Shown here piece by piece: positions 41,587 through 50,504 of a stretch of DNA of 64,000 nucleotides (the first letter of the stretch is position 1; every line of letters begins with the position of its first letter). Below the pieces are notes generated by a model. It made no database searches and was not told where the DNA came from. It saw nothing but the letters and a program-made list of their open reading frames with translations. The DNA lies in contig OY969122.1 in assembly GCA_963698085.1 (NCBI GenBank), positions 1-64,000 on the forward strand, given 5' to 3'. The DNA comes from VRUE01 sp963698085. GTDB taxonomy: Bacteria; Actinomycetota; Thermoleophilia; Solirubrobacterales; 70-9. Position numbers and translations under genes: made by a program.

Positions 41587-43283
41587 CAGCTCACCGCCTT
41601 CGGCGCCTCGACCATATCCCTCGCCGCCTGACCCGGCGGAATCATCGGGTAGCAGTTCTCCTCCTGGGCGACGCGCACGTCGAGCAGGACTGGGCCGTCG
41701 GTCTCCAGCGCTTGCACCATCGTCCCTTCAAGCTCATCGGCTTTCTCGCAACGCATGCCGGTCGCGCCGAACGCCTCCGCCAGCTTCACCCAGTCCGGGC
41801 TGGCGCCCATCTCGACCGCGCTGTAGCGGCGGTCCCAGAAAAGCTCCTGCCACTGGCGCACCATGCCCATGTAGCCGTTGTTCATCAGGAAGACCTTGAC
41901 CGGGATGCTTTCGGTCACGCAGGTCGCCAGCTCCTGGCAGTTCATGATCAGGCTGCCGTCGCCGGCGAGGCAAACAACGTCGTCGTCGGGGCGGGCGACC
42001 TTGGCGCCGACCGCGGCGGGAAGGCCGAAGCCCATCGTTCCCAGGCCACCGGAGTTGATCCAGTGCCGGGGCTGCTCGAAGCCGTAGTACTGCGCCGCCC
42101 ACATCTGGTGCTGGCCGACGTCGGAGGTGATGATCGCGTCGCCGTTCGTCACTCGGTGCATTGCCTCGACCATGAACTGCGGTTTGATCTCGCCGTCGAC
42201 GCCGGGCTCGTAGCGCAGCGGATGCTTCTCCTGCCACTCGCGCAACTGCTTCCACCAGGCGTCCAGCCGCGTGGCGTCGGTCTGCAGCGCCCGGTACTCG
42301 CGGGTCAGCTCCGGCAGCACCAGTTTGACGTCGCCGACGATCGGGATGTGGGCGCCGACGTTCTTGGAGATCTCGGCGGGATCGATGTCGATATGGATGA
42401 CTTTCGCCTGTGGCGCGAACTCGGCGAGTTTGCCGGTGATACGGTCGTCGAAGCGGGCGCCGATCGCGACGATTAGGTCGGCGTTGTCCATCGCCCAGTT
42501 GGCGGTGACGGTGCCGTGCATGCCGAGCATCCCCAGCCAGTGCTCGCCCGATGCCGGGTATGCGCCCAGCCCCATCAGGGTCGAGGTGATCGGGAAGCGA
42601 TCGGCGGCTGCCAGCTCGCGCAGCTCCTCCGCGGCGTTAGCGTTGACCACGCCGCCGCCGGTGTAGAGGATCGGCCGCTTCGCGTTGGCGAGCGCTTTGG
42701 CGGCGATCCGGACCTGTTTGATGTTGCCCTTGCTCATCGGTTTGTAGCCAGGGAGTTCGACCGGCTCAGTGCGCGGCGCGTAATCGATCTCGGCCCGCGA
42801 GAGGTCCTGCGGAATGTCGAGCAGCACTGGCCCCGGGCGACCCGTCGCGGCGACGTGGAAGGCCTCGTGCACGTACTCGGGGATCTGGCGCGGGTCGGTG
42901 ACCTGGAAAGAGTGCTTGACGAAGGGCAGCGTCGCGCCGAGGATGTCGGCCTCCTGGAAGCCGTCGGTGCCGATCAGCTCGGTCCGCACCTGGCCGGTGA
43001 CGAAGACGGTCGGCACCGAGTCCATCATCGCGTCGGCGATCGCCGTCACCAGGTTGGTCGCGCCGGGTCCCGAGGTGGCAAAGGCCACCCCCACCCTGCC
43101 CGACGCCTTGGCGTAGCCCTCTGCAGCGTGACCGCCGCCTTGCTCGTGGCGAACCTGGATGTGGCGGAAGCCGGCGTCGACGAGCGCATCGTAGGTCGGC
43201 AGGTTGGCTCCGCCGGGGATGCCGAAGATGTTCTCGACACCCTCGGCCTTGAGGCTTTTCATCAACGCGTCCGCGGCTCTCAT
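41586..43283 (-). CDS. ilvB: Acetolactate synthase large subunit
   Basis: ThDP, FAD and Mg-dependent enzyme (565 residues) for the first shared step of Val/Ile/Leu synthesis. Catalytic Glu47 lies in VRHEQGGGHAAEGYA; SGPGATNLVT (about 71-80), FQEADILGAT (about 109-118) and the ThDP motif AGDGSLIMN...MNNGYMG (about 425-460) are present. No Leu/Ile/Val leader peptide is found ahead of it. It lies 25 nt after an SQD1-like gene and may be co-transcribed with it. Confidence 0.97.
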   Translation of the reverse strand: MRAADALMKSLKAEGVENIFGIPGGANLPTYDALVDAGFRHIQVRHEQGGGHAAEGYAKASGRVGVAFATSGPGATNLVTAIADAMMDSVPTVFVTGQVRTELIGTDGFQEADILGATLPFVKHSFQVTDPRQIPEYVHEAFHVAATGRPGPVLLDIPQDLSRAEIDYAPRTEPVELPGYKPMSKGNIKQVRIAAKALANAKRPILYTGGGVVNANAAEELRELAAADRFPITSTLMGLGAYPASGEHWLGMLGMHGTVTANWAMDNADLIVAIGARFDDRITGKLAEFAPQAKVIHIDIDPAEISKNVGAHIPIVGDVKLVLPELTREYRALQTDATRLDAWWKQLREWQEKHPLRYEPGVDGEIKPQFMVEAMHRVTNGDAIITSDVGQHQMWAAQYYGFEQPRHWINSGGLGTMGFGLPAAVGAKVARPDDDVVCLAGDGSLIMNCQELATCVTESIPVKVFLMNNGYMGMVRQWQELFWDRRYSAVEMGASPDWVKLAEAFGATGMRCEKADELEGTMVQALETDGPVLLDVRVAQEENCYPMIPPGQAARDMVEAPKAVS

Positions 43284-43308
43284 CGGACCCGCGATGGTAC
43301 CAGCGGGC

Positions 43309-44484
43309 CTATGCCCGGCCAGCAGGGGATTTAGCCGGGTTCCAGCGGGTGTGTGGATCGATCGACCCCTCGATCACGTTGCCCTTGTGGCGCTCGATCG
43401 CGTGAATCATCGACTCGACCAGCTCCTCGCCGAGCAGGGCCGGCTCGAGGCCGAGGTCGAGGAGCTTGGTGTGGATCGCGTTGTAATAGTGCTCTTCCTT
43501 CTCGACCCGCGGGTTGTCGCAGTGCTGGATCTCGACCGAGTAGCCGAGGTGCTCGCCGGCCTGTTTGACCAGCTCGGCCAGCTCCAGCACCGAGAACTGC
43601 TCGGTGAATTGGTTGAAGACGCGGAACTCGCCTCCCGCGGCGGGATTGGTCGCAGCAAGCTCGACGCAGTTGAGCGTGTCGCGGATGTTGAGGAAGCCCC
43701 TGGTCTGGCCGCCGCTGCCGTAGACGGTCAGCGGGTGGCCAATCACCGCTTGCAGACAGAAGCGGTTGAGCACCGTGCCGAATACCTCGTCGTAGTCGAA
43801 GCGGGTAATCAAGCGCTCGTCGCCCGCGGTCTCATCGGTCTCGATCCCGTAGACGACGCCCTGGTTGAGATCGGTCGCGCGCAGGCCCCAGGTGCGGCAG
43901 GCGAAGTGGATGTTGGTCGAGTCGTGGACCTTCGAGCAGTGGTAGAGCGAGGCCGGCAGCTTCGGGTAGGGCAGCGTGTCCTTACGGCCCCTGTGCTCGA
44001 TCTCGATGTAGCCCTCCTCGATATCGATGTTGGGCTGGCCGTACTCTCCCATCGTGCCGAGCTTCACCAAGTGGCACGCGGGAACGTGGTCACGAATCGA
44101 GAAGAGCAGGTTGAGGTTGCCGATCACGTTGCCGTACTGGGTCTCGACCGCCTGCTCGCGGGATGCCATCGAGTAGGGGGCTGAGGCCTGCTGCCCATAG
44201 TGGACGACGACCTCTGGCCGTACCTCTGCAACGACGCCGTCGAGGAACTCGCCGTCCTCGACCGACCCGACGAAGCTCTGGATCTCCTTGCCGCTCACCT
44301 CCCGCCAGGCGCCGAGGCGCTCGTCGAGCGAGCGGATCGGGGTCAGCGAATCGCTGCCCACGCCCTCCACCCAACGGCGGCGGACGAAATTGTCGACGAC
44401 CGCGACCTCGTGCCCGCGAGCCGAGAAGCGCAAAGCGGTCGGCCAGCCCAGGTAGCCGTCGCCCCCAAGGATTAGGACACGCAT
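43309..44484 (-). CDS. sqdB: UDP-sulfoquinovose synthase (SQD1/SqdB-like)
   Basis: NAD-dependent extended SDR of 391 residues that turns UDP-glucose and sulfite into UDP-sulfoquinovose. The NAD site is LILGGDGYLGWPT (4-16). Family-specific segments match SQD1 closely: GQQASAPYSM, VKLGTMGEYGQPNIDIEEGYIEI, YHCSKVHDS (Tyr-x3-Lys), ATDLNQGVVYG, FDYDEVFGTVLNRFC, LTVYGSGGQTRGFLNIRDT and FRVFNQFTEQFSV. TACTCT (44500-44495) lies 10 nt before ATG. No SqdX/SQD2-like transferase is seen. The role here, sulfolipid or a sulfoquinovose-bearing glycan, is open. Confidence 0.88.
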   Translation of the reverse strand: MRVLILGGDGYLGWPTALRFSARGHEVAVVDNFVRRRWVEGVGSDSLTPIRSLDERLGAWREVSGKEIQSFVGSVEDGEFLDGVVAEVRPEVVVHYGQQASAPYSMASREQAVETQYGNVIGNLNLLFSIRDHVPACHLVKLGTMGEYGQPNIDIEEGYIEIEHRGRKDTLPYPKLPASLYHCSKVHDSTNIHFACRTWGLRATDLNQGVVYGIETDETAGDERLITRFDYDEVFGTVLNRFCLQAVIGHPLTVYGSGGQTRGFLNIRDTLNCVELAATNPAAGGEFRVFNQFTEQFSVLELAELVKQAGEHLGYSVEIQHCDNPRVEKEEHYYNAIHTKLLDLGLEPALLGEELVESMIHAIERHKGNVIEGSIDPHTRWNPAKSPAGRA

Positions 44485-44528
44485 AGGTCGCGGCAGAGTA
44501 GCTGACGGGGGCGACATAGCATCCGCCC

Positions 44529-45818
44529 ATGAGCGCGGAGCGACCAAGCGGCAAGGGTGGTTTGGTTGCGCTGGTCGCGATCCTGCTGCTGGGCCTGGGG
44601 CTGCGCGGCGCCGAGGCCTGGGACGGGCGCGCACCCGTCTATGACGCGCAGGGCTACGCAAGCATCGCCGCCAATTTGGAGCGAGGCGAGGGGTTCACGC
44701 TCGGTCCGGCTGCGACCCAGCCGGCGACCAACTACTCCCCTGGCCTGCCGCTGCTGCTGGGTGGCTTCTACAAACTCAGCGGCGGTATCCACGAACGCTC
44801 CGCCAGGCTCCTCCTCGTCTTGATCGGCTCACTCTCTGTCCTCTTCGCCTACCTGATCGGCCGGCGCCTATCCAGCCCGCTCGCCGGGCTGGTCGGCGCC
44901 GGCGCGGTCGCGATCTATCCAGCTCTCGTCGAGTACCAGGGCATGCTGATGGGTGAGCCTCTGGCCGCCACCCTGCTCTCGGGGGCGATCGTCTCGATTC
45001 TCTGGGCTGCGGATCGAAGATCGACCTGGGCATGGCTCGTCCCTGGTCTTCTCCTTGGGATGACCGCGCTGGTCCGCCCGGAGTACCTGGCGATCTCGCT
45101 GCCGATAGCGGTCGTCGTCTTCGCCCGCGGCGGTCGGCAGCGCTGGCGGCCCTGCCTCACCCAGGCCCTGGTCATGCTCGCCGGCCTGGCGGTCATCATC
45201 GCCCCCTGGACGATTCGCAATGCCGTAGCGCTCGACCGCTTCGTACCGATCTCCACGGGTGGCGGTCAGGTGCTGTTCGCCGGTTCTTATCTGCCGTCCG
45301 GTGGCGACCCAGAACGGGTCGGCGAAGAGGTGCTGGAGCGCCACCCTGGCTTGAGGCGGCGGCTGCCCGCCGATTCACGCCTCGAGCAGATCCTCGTTGC
45401 GCTGGCAGAGCAGCGTTATCCCGAGATGGAATCCGACGCGGCCTTAGCGCGGATGGGGCGGGAACGGCTCTGGGACGACATCAGCGAGCACCCCCTTGAG
45501 TACGGGGGCTTCGTTGCCGCCAAGGTCGGCCGGATCTGGTCGCACGGGCCGCGCGAAGTGATGCGCGAGCCGCTTTGGCAGGCACTGCACTGGGCGCTCG
45601 TCGCACTCGGCTTGATCGGGCTCGCGATTCTCGCGCTACAGCGTCGCTGGGAGGCGTTGTTGCTCGCGGTCGTGCTGCTCTCGGTGACGGCAACCGGAGC
45701 CCTGCTGGTGGCCTCACCGCGACGAGCGCTGGTGACGATCCCGCTGCTCGCTGCCCTCGCCGGGGTCGGCATCGCCTGGGCGGCGGCCAGTCTGCGGGGG
45801 AGGGCTCAGTCTTTGTAG
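44529..45818 (+). CDS. Multi-pass membrane glycosyltransferase-like protein (GT39/PMT_2 type), paralog 1
   Basis: A 429-residue protein with about ten TM helices. After TM1, the extracytoplasmic loop YDAQGYASIAANL (about 38-50) has the Asp-containing motif of ArnT/PMT-like lipid-linked sugar transferases; VRPEYLAISLP and APWTIRNAVAL are family marks. It probably moves a sugar from a polyprenyl phosphate to an acceptor outside the membrane. TAGCAT (44517-44522) lies 6 nt before the ATG, without a ribosome binding site. Followed by a paralog with the same blueprint, so a duplication. Confidence 0.8.
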   Translation: MSAERPSGKGGLVALVAILLLGLGLRGAEAWDGRAPVYDAQGYASIAANLERGEGFTLGPAATQPATNYSPGLPLLLGGFYKLSGGIHERSARLLLVLIGSLSVLFAYLIGRRLSSPLAGLVGAGAVAIYPALVEYQGMLMGEPLAATLLSGAIVSILWAADRRSTWAWLVPGLLLGMTALVRPEYLAISLPIAVVVFARGGRQRWRPCLTQALVMLAGLAVIIAPWTIRNAVALDRFVPISTGGGQVLFAGSYLPSGGDPERVGEEVLERHPGLRRRLPADSRLEQILVALAEQRYPEMESDAALARMGRERLWDDISEHPLEYGGFVAAKVGRIWSHGPREVMREPLWQALHWALVALGLIGLAILALQRRWEALLLAVVLLSVTATGALLVASPRRALVTIPLLAALAGVGIAWAAASLRGRAQSL

Positions 45819-45857
45819 GTGATCTTGGCACCCTTGTGCCGGATAGCCTGAGCCGCC

Positions 45858-47210
45858 TTGACCGCGATCGGCAACTGGATCCGAACCCTGCCCGAACGCC
45901 ACGGGAAGACGACGCTGATCCTGCTAGCCGCGATCCTCGTCGTTGGCTTTGGCCTGCGCGCGTATCGCGTAGCGGAGCCGCTCGGCACGCCGGGCGATGA
46001 CGCCCGCGCCTATTACGCCCTCTCAAAGGCCCTCTACGAAGAAGGCAGCTACGGCGGGCCAAGCTTCGACGATGCCAGCGATTGGTCCCCCGGGGCGCCG
46101 CTCCTCTACGCCGCTGCTTTCTACGTGACTGGCGGCCCCCGCGAAGGCACGGCGCGGATCGTCGAGCTGCTGCTCGGTCTGGCGGCGATCATCGTCGCCT
46201 ACCTGCTCGGTCGCAAGATCAACTGTCGGCCCGCGGGCCTAATCGGCGCCCTTGGAGTCGCGATATATCCGCCCTTCATCCACTCGACCGGGGCCTTGTT
46301 CAGCGAGCCGCCGGCGATCTTCACCCTGCCAGCCGCGGTGCTCGCCTTTCTGTGGGCCAATGATCGTGACGGTCCCTGGCGATGGCTCCTGCCGGGCTTC
46401 CTCTTTGGCCTCACCGCGCTGGTGCGTCCCGAGTACCTGATCGTCGGCGCTGCCTTCGCCGTGCTCGCCGCGATCCGGATCGGGCGGCAACGAGGTTGGC
46501 GCCCGGGGCTTGCCAGGGTCGCGATCTTCGCCCTCGCCCTGCTCTTGCCGATCGTGCCCTGGACCGTGCGCAACCAGGTCGTCCTCGACCGCGCGGTGCC
46601 GATCTCGACCGGCGGCGGCAAGGCGCTCTACGTCGGTACCTACCTGCCCGGAGATGGTGAGTACCAGCGGGTCAAGTCGCTGCTGGCGCGGCGCTACCTG
46701 GGCCGAGACCTCGCACCGGACTCCGAGGCGCTCGATCGCGTCGACCCCACCCCCCTCTTTGATCGCGTCGCCGCCCGCTACCCCGACATGCCCCGCGACT
46801 CCGCTTTGGGCAAGATCGGCCGGCAGAACTTCTCCAAGTACTTCGACGAAGACCCCTTCAGCTACCTGGGGATGACCGGGCGCAAGGTCTGGCGGATGTG
46901 GAGCGGCGGGGTCGGTGAAGCTATGAGCAGCACGCTCGGTCGTTGCCTGCAAGTGCTGATAGTGGCCCTGAGCCTGGCCGGTCTAGGGGTGCTTGCCGCG
47001 CGCCGTCGCTGGTGGGAGTTGGCTGCGATGGCGACCCCGATCGTCCTGGTCACGGCGGTCGGCGCGATCTCGCTGGCGGCGCCGCGACGCAACGAGATCC
47101 TGATGACGCTGATCTTTCCTCTTGCCGGCGTCGCCCTCGCGCGGGCGGGTGCGGCCCTATCCTCCACCGGCCCATGGTCCTCCAGGCAGGGATCTTCCCC
47201 TCAGAGCTGA
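45858..47210 (+). CDS. Multi-pass membrane glycosyltransferase-like protein (GT39/PMT_2 type), paralog 2
   Basis: 450 residues, similar in plan to the preceding gene: DDARAYYALSKAL (about 47-59), ALVRPEYLIVGA, VPWTVRNQVVLDRAVPISTGGGKALYVGTYLPG, and ten or so TM helices. The sequence PISTGGG-LY/LF-G-YLP is nearly shared between the two paralogs. The start is TTG 45858, supported by TAGCCT (45844-45849) 8 nt upstream. It overlaps the next gene by 37 nt. Acceptor and donor are unknown. Confidence 0.78.
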   Translation: MTAIGNWIRTLPERHGKTTLILLAAILVVGFGLRAYRVAEPLGTPGDDARAYYALSKALYEEGSYGGPSFDDASDWSPGAPLLYAAAFYVTGGPREGTARIVELLLGLAAIIVAYLLGRKINCRPAGLIGALGVAIYPPFIHSTGALFSEPPAIFTLPAAVLAFLWANDRDGPWRWLLPGFLFGLTALVRPEYLIVGAAFAVLAAIRIGRQRGWRPGLARVAIFALALLLPIVPWTVRNQVVLDRAVPISTGGGKALYVGTYLPGDGEYQRVKSLLARRYLGRDLAPDSEALDRVDPTPLFDRVAARYPDMPRDSALGKIGRQNFSKYFDEDPFSYLGMTGRKVWRMWSGGVGEAMSSTLGRCLQVLIVALSLAGLGVLAARRRWWELAAMATPIVLVTAVGAISLAAPRRNEILMTLIFPLAGVALARAGAALSSTGPWSSRQGSSPQS

Positions 47211-48241
47211 CGGCACTGCGTGCCGCCGGCCTGCTCGTCGCGGCCGCGATCGTCGCCTACGCGGTCCTCCGCCGCCGAACCCTGCGCAACGTCGACGTCC
47301 TGATCCTGCTCGCGACCGGGCTTGGCCTGGCGATCGTCTCCGGGACCGAGCTGACCGACAAGCTGCTCTCCGCCTTCTCCTTCGAGCAGGGCAACGGCGG
47401 CCGCATCCTCGGCCTCGCCGTCTTCTCAATCTTCATCCTCTTTCTGCTCATCCTGCGAGCCCTTTCGCAAGCCGCTCGCAACACGCGCCAGCTCTCGGCG
47501 GTGCTCGAGGGCCTGGCCTGGGAGGAGTTCCGCCAGGCGAAGCTGCCGGAGCGCTTCCGGGGCAAGATCGCGATCCTCGTCCCCGCCTACAACGAGGCCG
47601 AAAACGTCGGCCAGGTGCTCGACCTGATGCCGAGCGAGGTCTGCGGAGCGCAGACCGCGGTCCTCGTCGTCGACGACGGCTCCCGCGACGGCACCGGTGA
47701 CGTCGCCGCCAAGCACGGCGCGGTCGTCGCTCGCCACGTGATTAACCGCGGCGGCGGCGCGGCGCTGCGCACCGGCTACCGGCTGATGGTCGATTCGGGC
47801 GCCGAGGTCGTCGTCACGCTCGATGCCGACGGGCAACACCTGCCCGCGGAGATGGAGCGGCTGGTCAAACCCGTGCTCGACGGCGAAGTCGATGTCGCCC
47901 ACGGCTCTCGGGTGCTCGGCGAGGCCGACGACAATCACTTCGCCCGCGAGTTGGGGATCGTCTTCTTCAACCGGCTCGTCTCGACCATCACCCGCACCAA
48001 GGTCAGCGACTGCTCCAACGGTTACCGCGCCGTCCGCACCACCGTCCTCCCCCAGCTTGTCCTGCGCCAGGAGCAGTTCCACACTTCCGAGTTCATGATC
48101 GAGGCGATCAAGCGCGGCATCCCCGCCAAAGAGGTTCCCGTAACCGTCGCCAAGCGCCTCCACGGACACTCGAAGAAGCCTGCGGTCGTTCGCTACGGCC
48201 TCGGCTTCGCCAACGCGATCGTCAGGACCTGGCTGCGCTGA
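47174..48241 (+). CDS. Family 2 glycosyltransferase with N-terminal DUF2304-like membrane domain
   Basis: 355 residues. The first 110 hold three hydrophobic helices resembling DUF2304, usually a separate small protein next to such transferases. Then comes a GT2 domain of dolichyl-phosphate glucose/mannose synthase type: ILVPAYNEAENVGQVLD (about 135-151), VVDDGSRDGTGDVA, TLDADGQHLPAEM (DxD, about 215) and SRVLGEADDNHF. It likely makes the polyprenyl-phosphate sugar that the GT39 proteins upstream use; this link is inferred from the order. The domain fusion is noteworthy. Confidence 0.85.
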   Translation: MVLQAGIFPSELTALRAAGLLVAAAIVAYAVLRRRTLRNVDVLILLATGLGLAIVSGTELTDKLLSAFSFEQGNGGRILGLAVFSIFILFLLILRALSQAARNTRQLSAVLEGLAWEEFRQAKLPERFRGKIAILVPAYNEAENVGQVLDLMPSEVCGAQTAVLVVDDGSRDGTGDVAAKHGAVVARHVINRGGGAALRTGYRLMVDSGAEVVVTLDADGQHLPAEMERLVKPVLDGEVDVAHGSRVLGEADDNHFARELGIVFFNRLVSTITRTKVSDCSNGYRAVRTTVLPQLVLRQEQFHTSEFMIEAIKRGIPAKEVPVTVAKRLHGHSKKPAVVRYGLGFANAIVRTWLR

Positions 48242-49694
48242 CGGGCTTGGCAGCGAGGCTCTGCCAGAGATGGATGACCGCGTAGGAGCGCCAGGGTCGC
48301 CAAGCCTCGGCCAGGCGTTCCTCGGTCCGCCGCTCGCTCGGGTAGCCCCGCTGCTCCAGCGCACGGTGCAGGCCGGCATCGCCGAGCGGATAGGCATCGG
48401 GGTCTCCGAGTGCCCGCATCGAGATGTAGGAAGCCGTCCAGGGGCCAATCCCCGGTACTGAGAGAAGGTTGGAGACGGTGGGTCCCGGCTCCGCCCCGAC
48501 GTCCAGCCTCAGGTTGCCGGCGACAACCCGCCGGGCAAGCTCGCGCAGCCCCTTCGCCCTGCTCCGCGGCATCGGCAGACCCGCGAGATCGACCTCCGCC
48601 AAGGCGGAGCTGGTTGGGAAGCAGTGCGTAACCGGACCCAGCGGCTCCTCGAGCGGCTCACCGAAACGCTCGACCAGGCGCGCGGCGATCGTCCGGGCGG
48701 CGGAAACCGAGACCTGCTGACCGATCACAGCCCGTACCGCCAGCTCGAATCCTTCCGCCGAACCGGGGACGCGGAGTCCGGGCCGACCGCATACCAGCTC
48801 GCCGATGCAACGATCCAAGCCGAGCTGTGCCGAAATCGTCTGCGGATCGGCATCGAGATCGAGCAGGCGACGACAGCGGGCGACGGCGGCAGTCAGGTCG
48901 CGAAGATCGTCGAGGCGCAGGCGGCAGCGCACTCCGTCGAGCTCGGGCCGCAGCTCCACCACTGCACCGCCGTGGCGCAACGAGAGAGAGCGGCGGTAGG
49001 CGAGCCCGTCCATAGCCTCCACTCCAGGCACAGCTCTTGCCCCCAGGAAGCGGATCATGGACTCGCCGTCGAAAGGCTGGCGGCAGGCAAGCCGCAGCTC
49101 GATCGTCCCGGCGTCCCCTTTACCGGTCTGCCCTCGAGCTCGGCGCCGGAGCTCGGTCGGGGTGCGCCCATAGACCGATCGGATCGTGTCGTTGAACTGG
49201 CGCACGCTGCCAAAGCCAGCCGCAAGCGCCACCTCGGCAAAGGAGATCGCCGTTGACTTGATCAGCAACCTCGCCGCCTGCGCCCGCTGCGCCCGTGCCA
49301 GCGCAACCGGCCCCGCGCCGACCTCCTCGGTGAGGATGCGCTGAAGCTGGCGCTCGCTGTACCCCAATCGCCCGGCGAGGCCGGGTACCCCATCGCGGTC
49401 GACGGCGCCTTCGGCGATCAACCGGAACGCCCGCCCGGCGACGTCGGCGCGACGATTCCAGTTCGGGGAGCCCGGCGCCGCGTCCGGGTCGCAGCGCTTG
49501 CACGCCCGGAGGCCCGCCTCTTGCGCAGCAGCAGCGCTCTGGAAGAGGCGGACGTTGCGCCGCTTCGGCAGGCGCGCCGGACAGCTGGGGCGGCAGTAGA
49601 TACCGGTCGAGAGCACGCCGACAATGAAGTAGCCGTCGTAGCGAGGGTCGCGGCTGCGCATGAACCGATAGCAGGCCTCGAAGTCCTCAATCAC
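48222..49694 (-). CDS. alkA: Ada regulatory/AlkA glycosylase fusion protein
   Basis: 490-residue DNA alkylation repair and response protein. N-terminal Ada zinc domain with CRPSCPA and ACKRCDPD (Cys34, 38, 65, 68; Cys34 would take methyl groups from phosphotriesters), AraC-type HTH (about 80-185), AlkA N-terminal domain, then HhH-GPD with VPGIGPWTASYISMRALGDPDAYPLGD and catalytic Asp in its last residues. The O6-methylguanine transferase part of E. coli Ada is absent, as in other actinobacterial fusions. Start GTG 49694. The last 20 nt overlap the convergent GT2 gene. Confidence 0.92.
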   Translation of the reverse strand: MIEDFEACYRFMRSRDPRYDGYFIVGVLSTGIYCRPSCPARLPKRRNVRLFQSAAAAQEAGLRACKRCDPDAAPGSPNWNRRADVAGRAFRLIAEGAVDRDGVPGLAGRLGYSERQLQRILTEEVGAGPVALARAQRAQAARLLIKSTAISFAEVALAAGFGSVRQFNDTIRSVYGRTPTELRRRARGQTGKGDAGTIELRLACRQPFDGESMIRFLGARAVPGVEAMDGLAYRRSLSLRHGGAVVELRPELDGVRCRLRLDDLRDLTAAVARCRRLLDLDADPQTISAQLGLDRCIGELVCGRPGLRVPGSAEGFELAVRAVIGQQVSVSAARTIAARLVERFGEPLEEPLGPVTHCFPTSSALAEVDLAGLPMPRSRAKGLRELARRVVAGNLRLDVGAEPGPTVSNLLSVPGIGPWTASYISMRALGDPDAYPLGDAGLHRALEQRGYPSERRTEERLAEAWRPWRSYAVIHLWQSLAAKPVSAARS

Positions 49695-49842
49695 CGGCCC
49701 ATCGTGACACGGCGGCGCGTCCAGCTCTGGCGGTTTTCGGACAGGTGAACTGGAGCGGTGATCGTGGCGGATTCCCGCCAGACGTGGTCGAGCAACCCGC
49801 ATATGGTCGCTCCGCGATCACCAACCTACGAGAGGAACCCCG
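49695..49842. promoter_or_regulatory. Divergent promoter region with nested inverted repeats
   Basis: 148 nt between alkA and the SnoaL gene. GGTGATCG near 49757 pairs with CGATCACC near 49816, and inside lies TGGCGG-ATTC-CCGCCA near 49767. These may be an operator for the Ada domain, but I see no clear match to a known Ada box. Confidence 0.35.
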
Positions 49843-50238
49843 ATGCAGGACGTCGAGCGATTCATCCAGGTCTACGAAGAAATCTGGCCGAGCTTCGATG
49901 CCGACAGACTCGATCAGTTCGAGATGGTGCACCCCGATGCGACGATCGACCATTCCGGCATGGAGCGGCCGATCAGGGGTGATGAGGAGCCCGACTACGT
50001 GCGTGGGATCAAGGCCGCGATGCCCGACATCTCGCTCGAAACGAGGAACTGGGCCGCGCGCGGGGACATCGTCTTCGTCGAGTACGCAATGGAAGCAACC
50101 TTGAACGGCGAGCGGCTTGCCTGGGACGGCATCGGCCGCTTCAAGCTCCGCGACGGCAAGGTGATCGACGCGATCGGGCGCTGGGACACGGCCGCGATCC
50201 AGGCCGCTCTGGCCACTCAGGAGTCGACGGCTGGGTGA
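49843..50238 (+). CDS. SnoaL-like (NTF2 fold) protein
   Basis: 131-residue single-domain protein with the cone fold of SnoaL polyketide cyclases and limonene epoxide hydrolase-like enzymes: FIQVYEEIWPSFDADRLDQF at the start, HPDATIDHSGMERPIRGDEEP, and WDGIGRFKLRDGKVIDAIGRWD at the end. Most such orphan proteins have no known substrate. GAGAGGA 6 nt before the ATG is a real ribosome binding site, one of few in the window. Its end overlaps the zinc-ribbon gene by 22 nt. Confidence 0.8.
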   Translation: MQDVERFIQVYEEIWPSFDADRLDQFEMVHPDATIDHSGMERPIRGDEEPDYVRGIKAAMPDISLETRNWAARGDIVFVEYAMEATLNGERLAWDGIGRFKLRDGKVIDAIGRWDTAAIQAALATQESTAG

Positions 50239-50504
50239 CGAACCGCCGCTGGGTCTGGCAGGAAGAGGTCGGTGCCACAGCGGGGACAGACCTGGACGTA
50301 GAGCTTCACCGCCTTGCCGCAGGTCGGGCACTGCCGTTCCGGTTCGTCCTTCTCGCGGCGGTAGAGGATGACGGCGATCAGGCCCAGCGGCGGCAGGACG
50401 GTGCCGATCAGGAGCCAGAGCCAGAACGAGCTGCCCTTGGCACGGCCGATGATCGCGGTCGCTAGCCCGAAGAAGAAGGCGATGATGAGGTACTCGAATC
50501 CCAT
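50217..50504 (-). CDS. Small membrane protein with C-terminal zinc ribbon
   Basis: 95 residues. There are two TM helices (about 3-20 and 26-46), then a basic stretch and a zinc ribbon CPTCGKAV...CPRCGTDLF (Cys pairs at about 58/61 and 73/76). Such proteins are common in actinobacteria, with no assigned function. The start overlaps the ndh 3' end by 43 nt, so it may be co-transcribed with ndh. Confidence 0.8.
   Translation of the reverse strand: MGFEYLIIAFFFGLATAIIGRAKGSSFWLWLLIGTVLPPLGLIAVILYRREKDEPERQCPTCGKAVKLYVQVCPRCGTDLFLPDPAAVRHPAVDS

Noticed and set aside
43284..43310. Leader peptide before ilvB, as in other actinobacteria
   Set aside because: Only 25 nt separate ilvB from the upstream gene; there is no space for a leader ORF, and none Leu/Ile/Val-rich is seen before the upstream gene.
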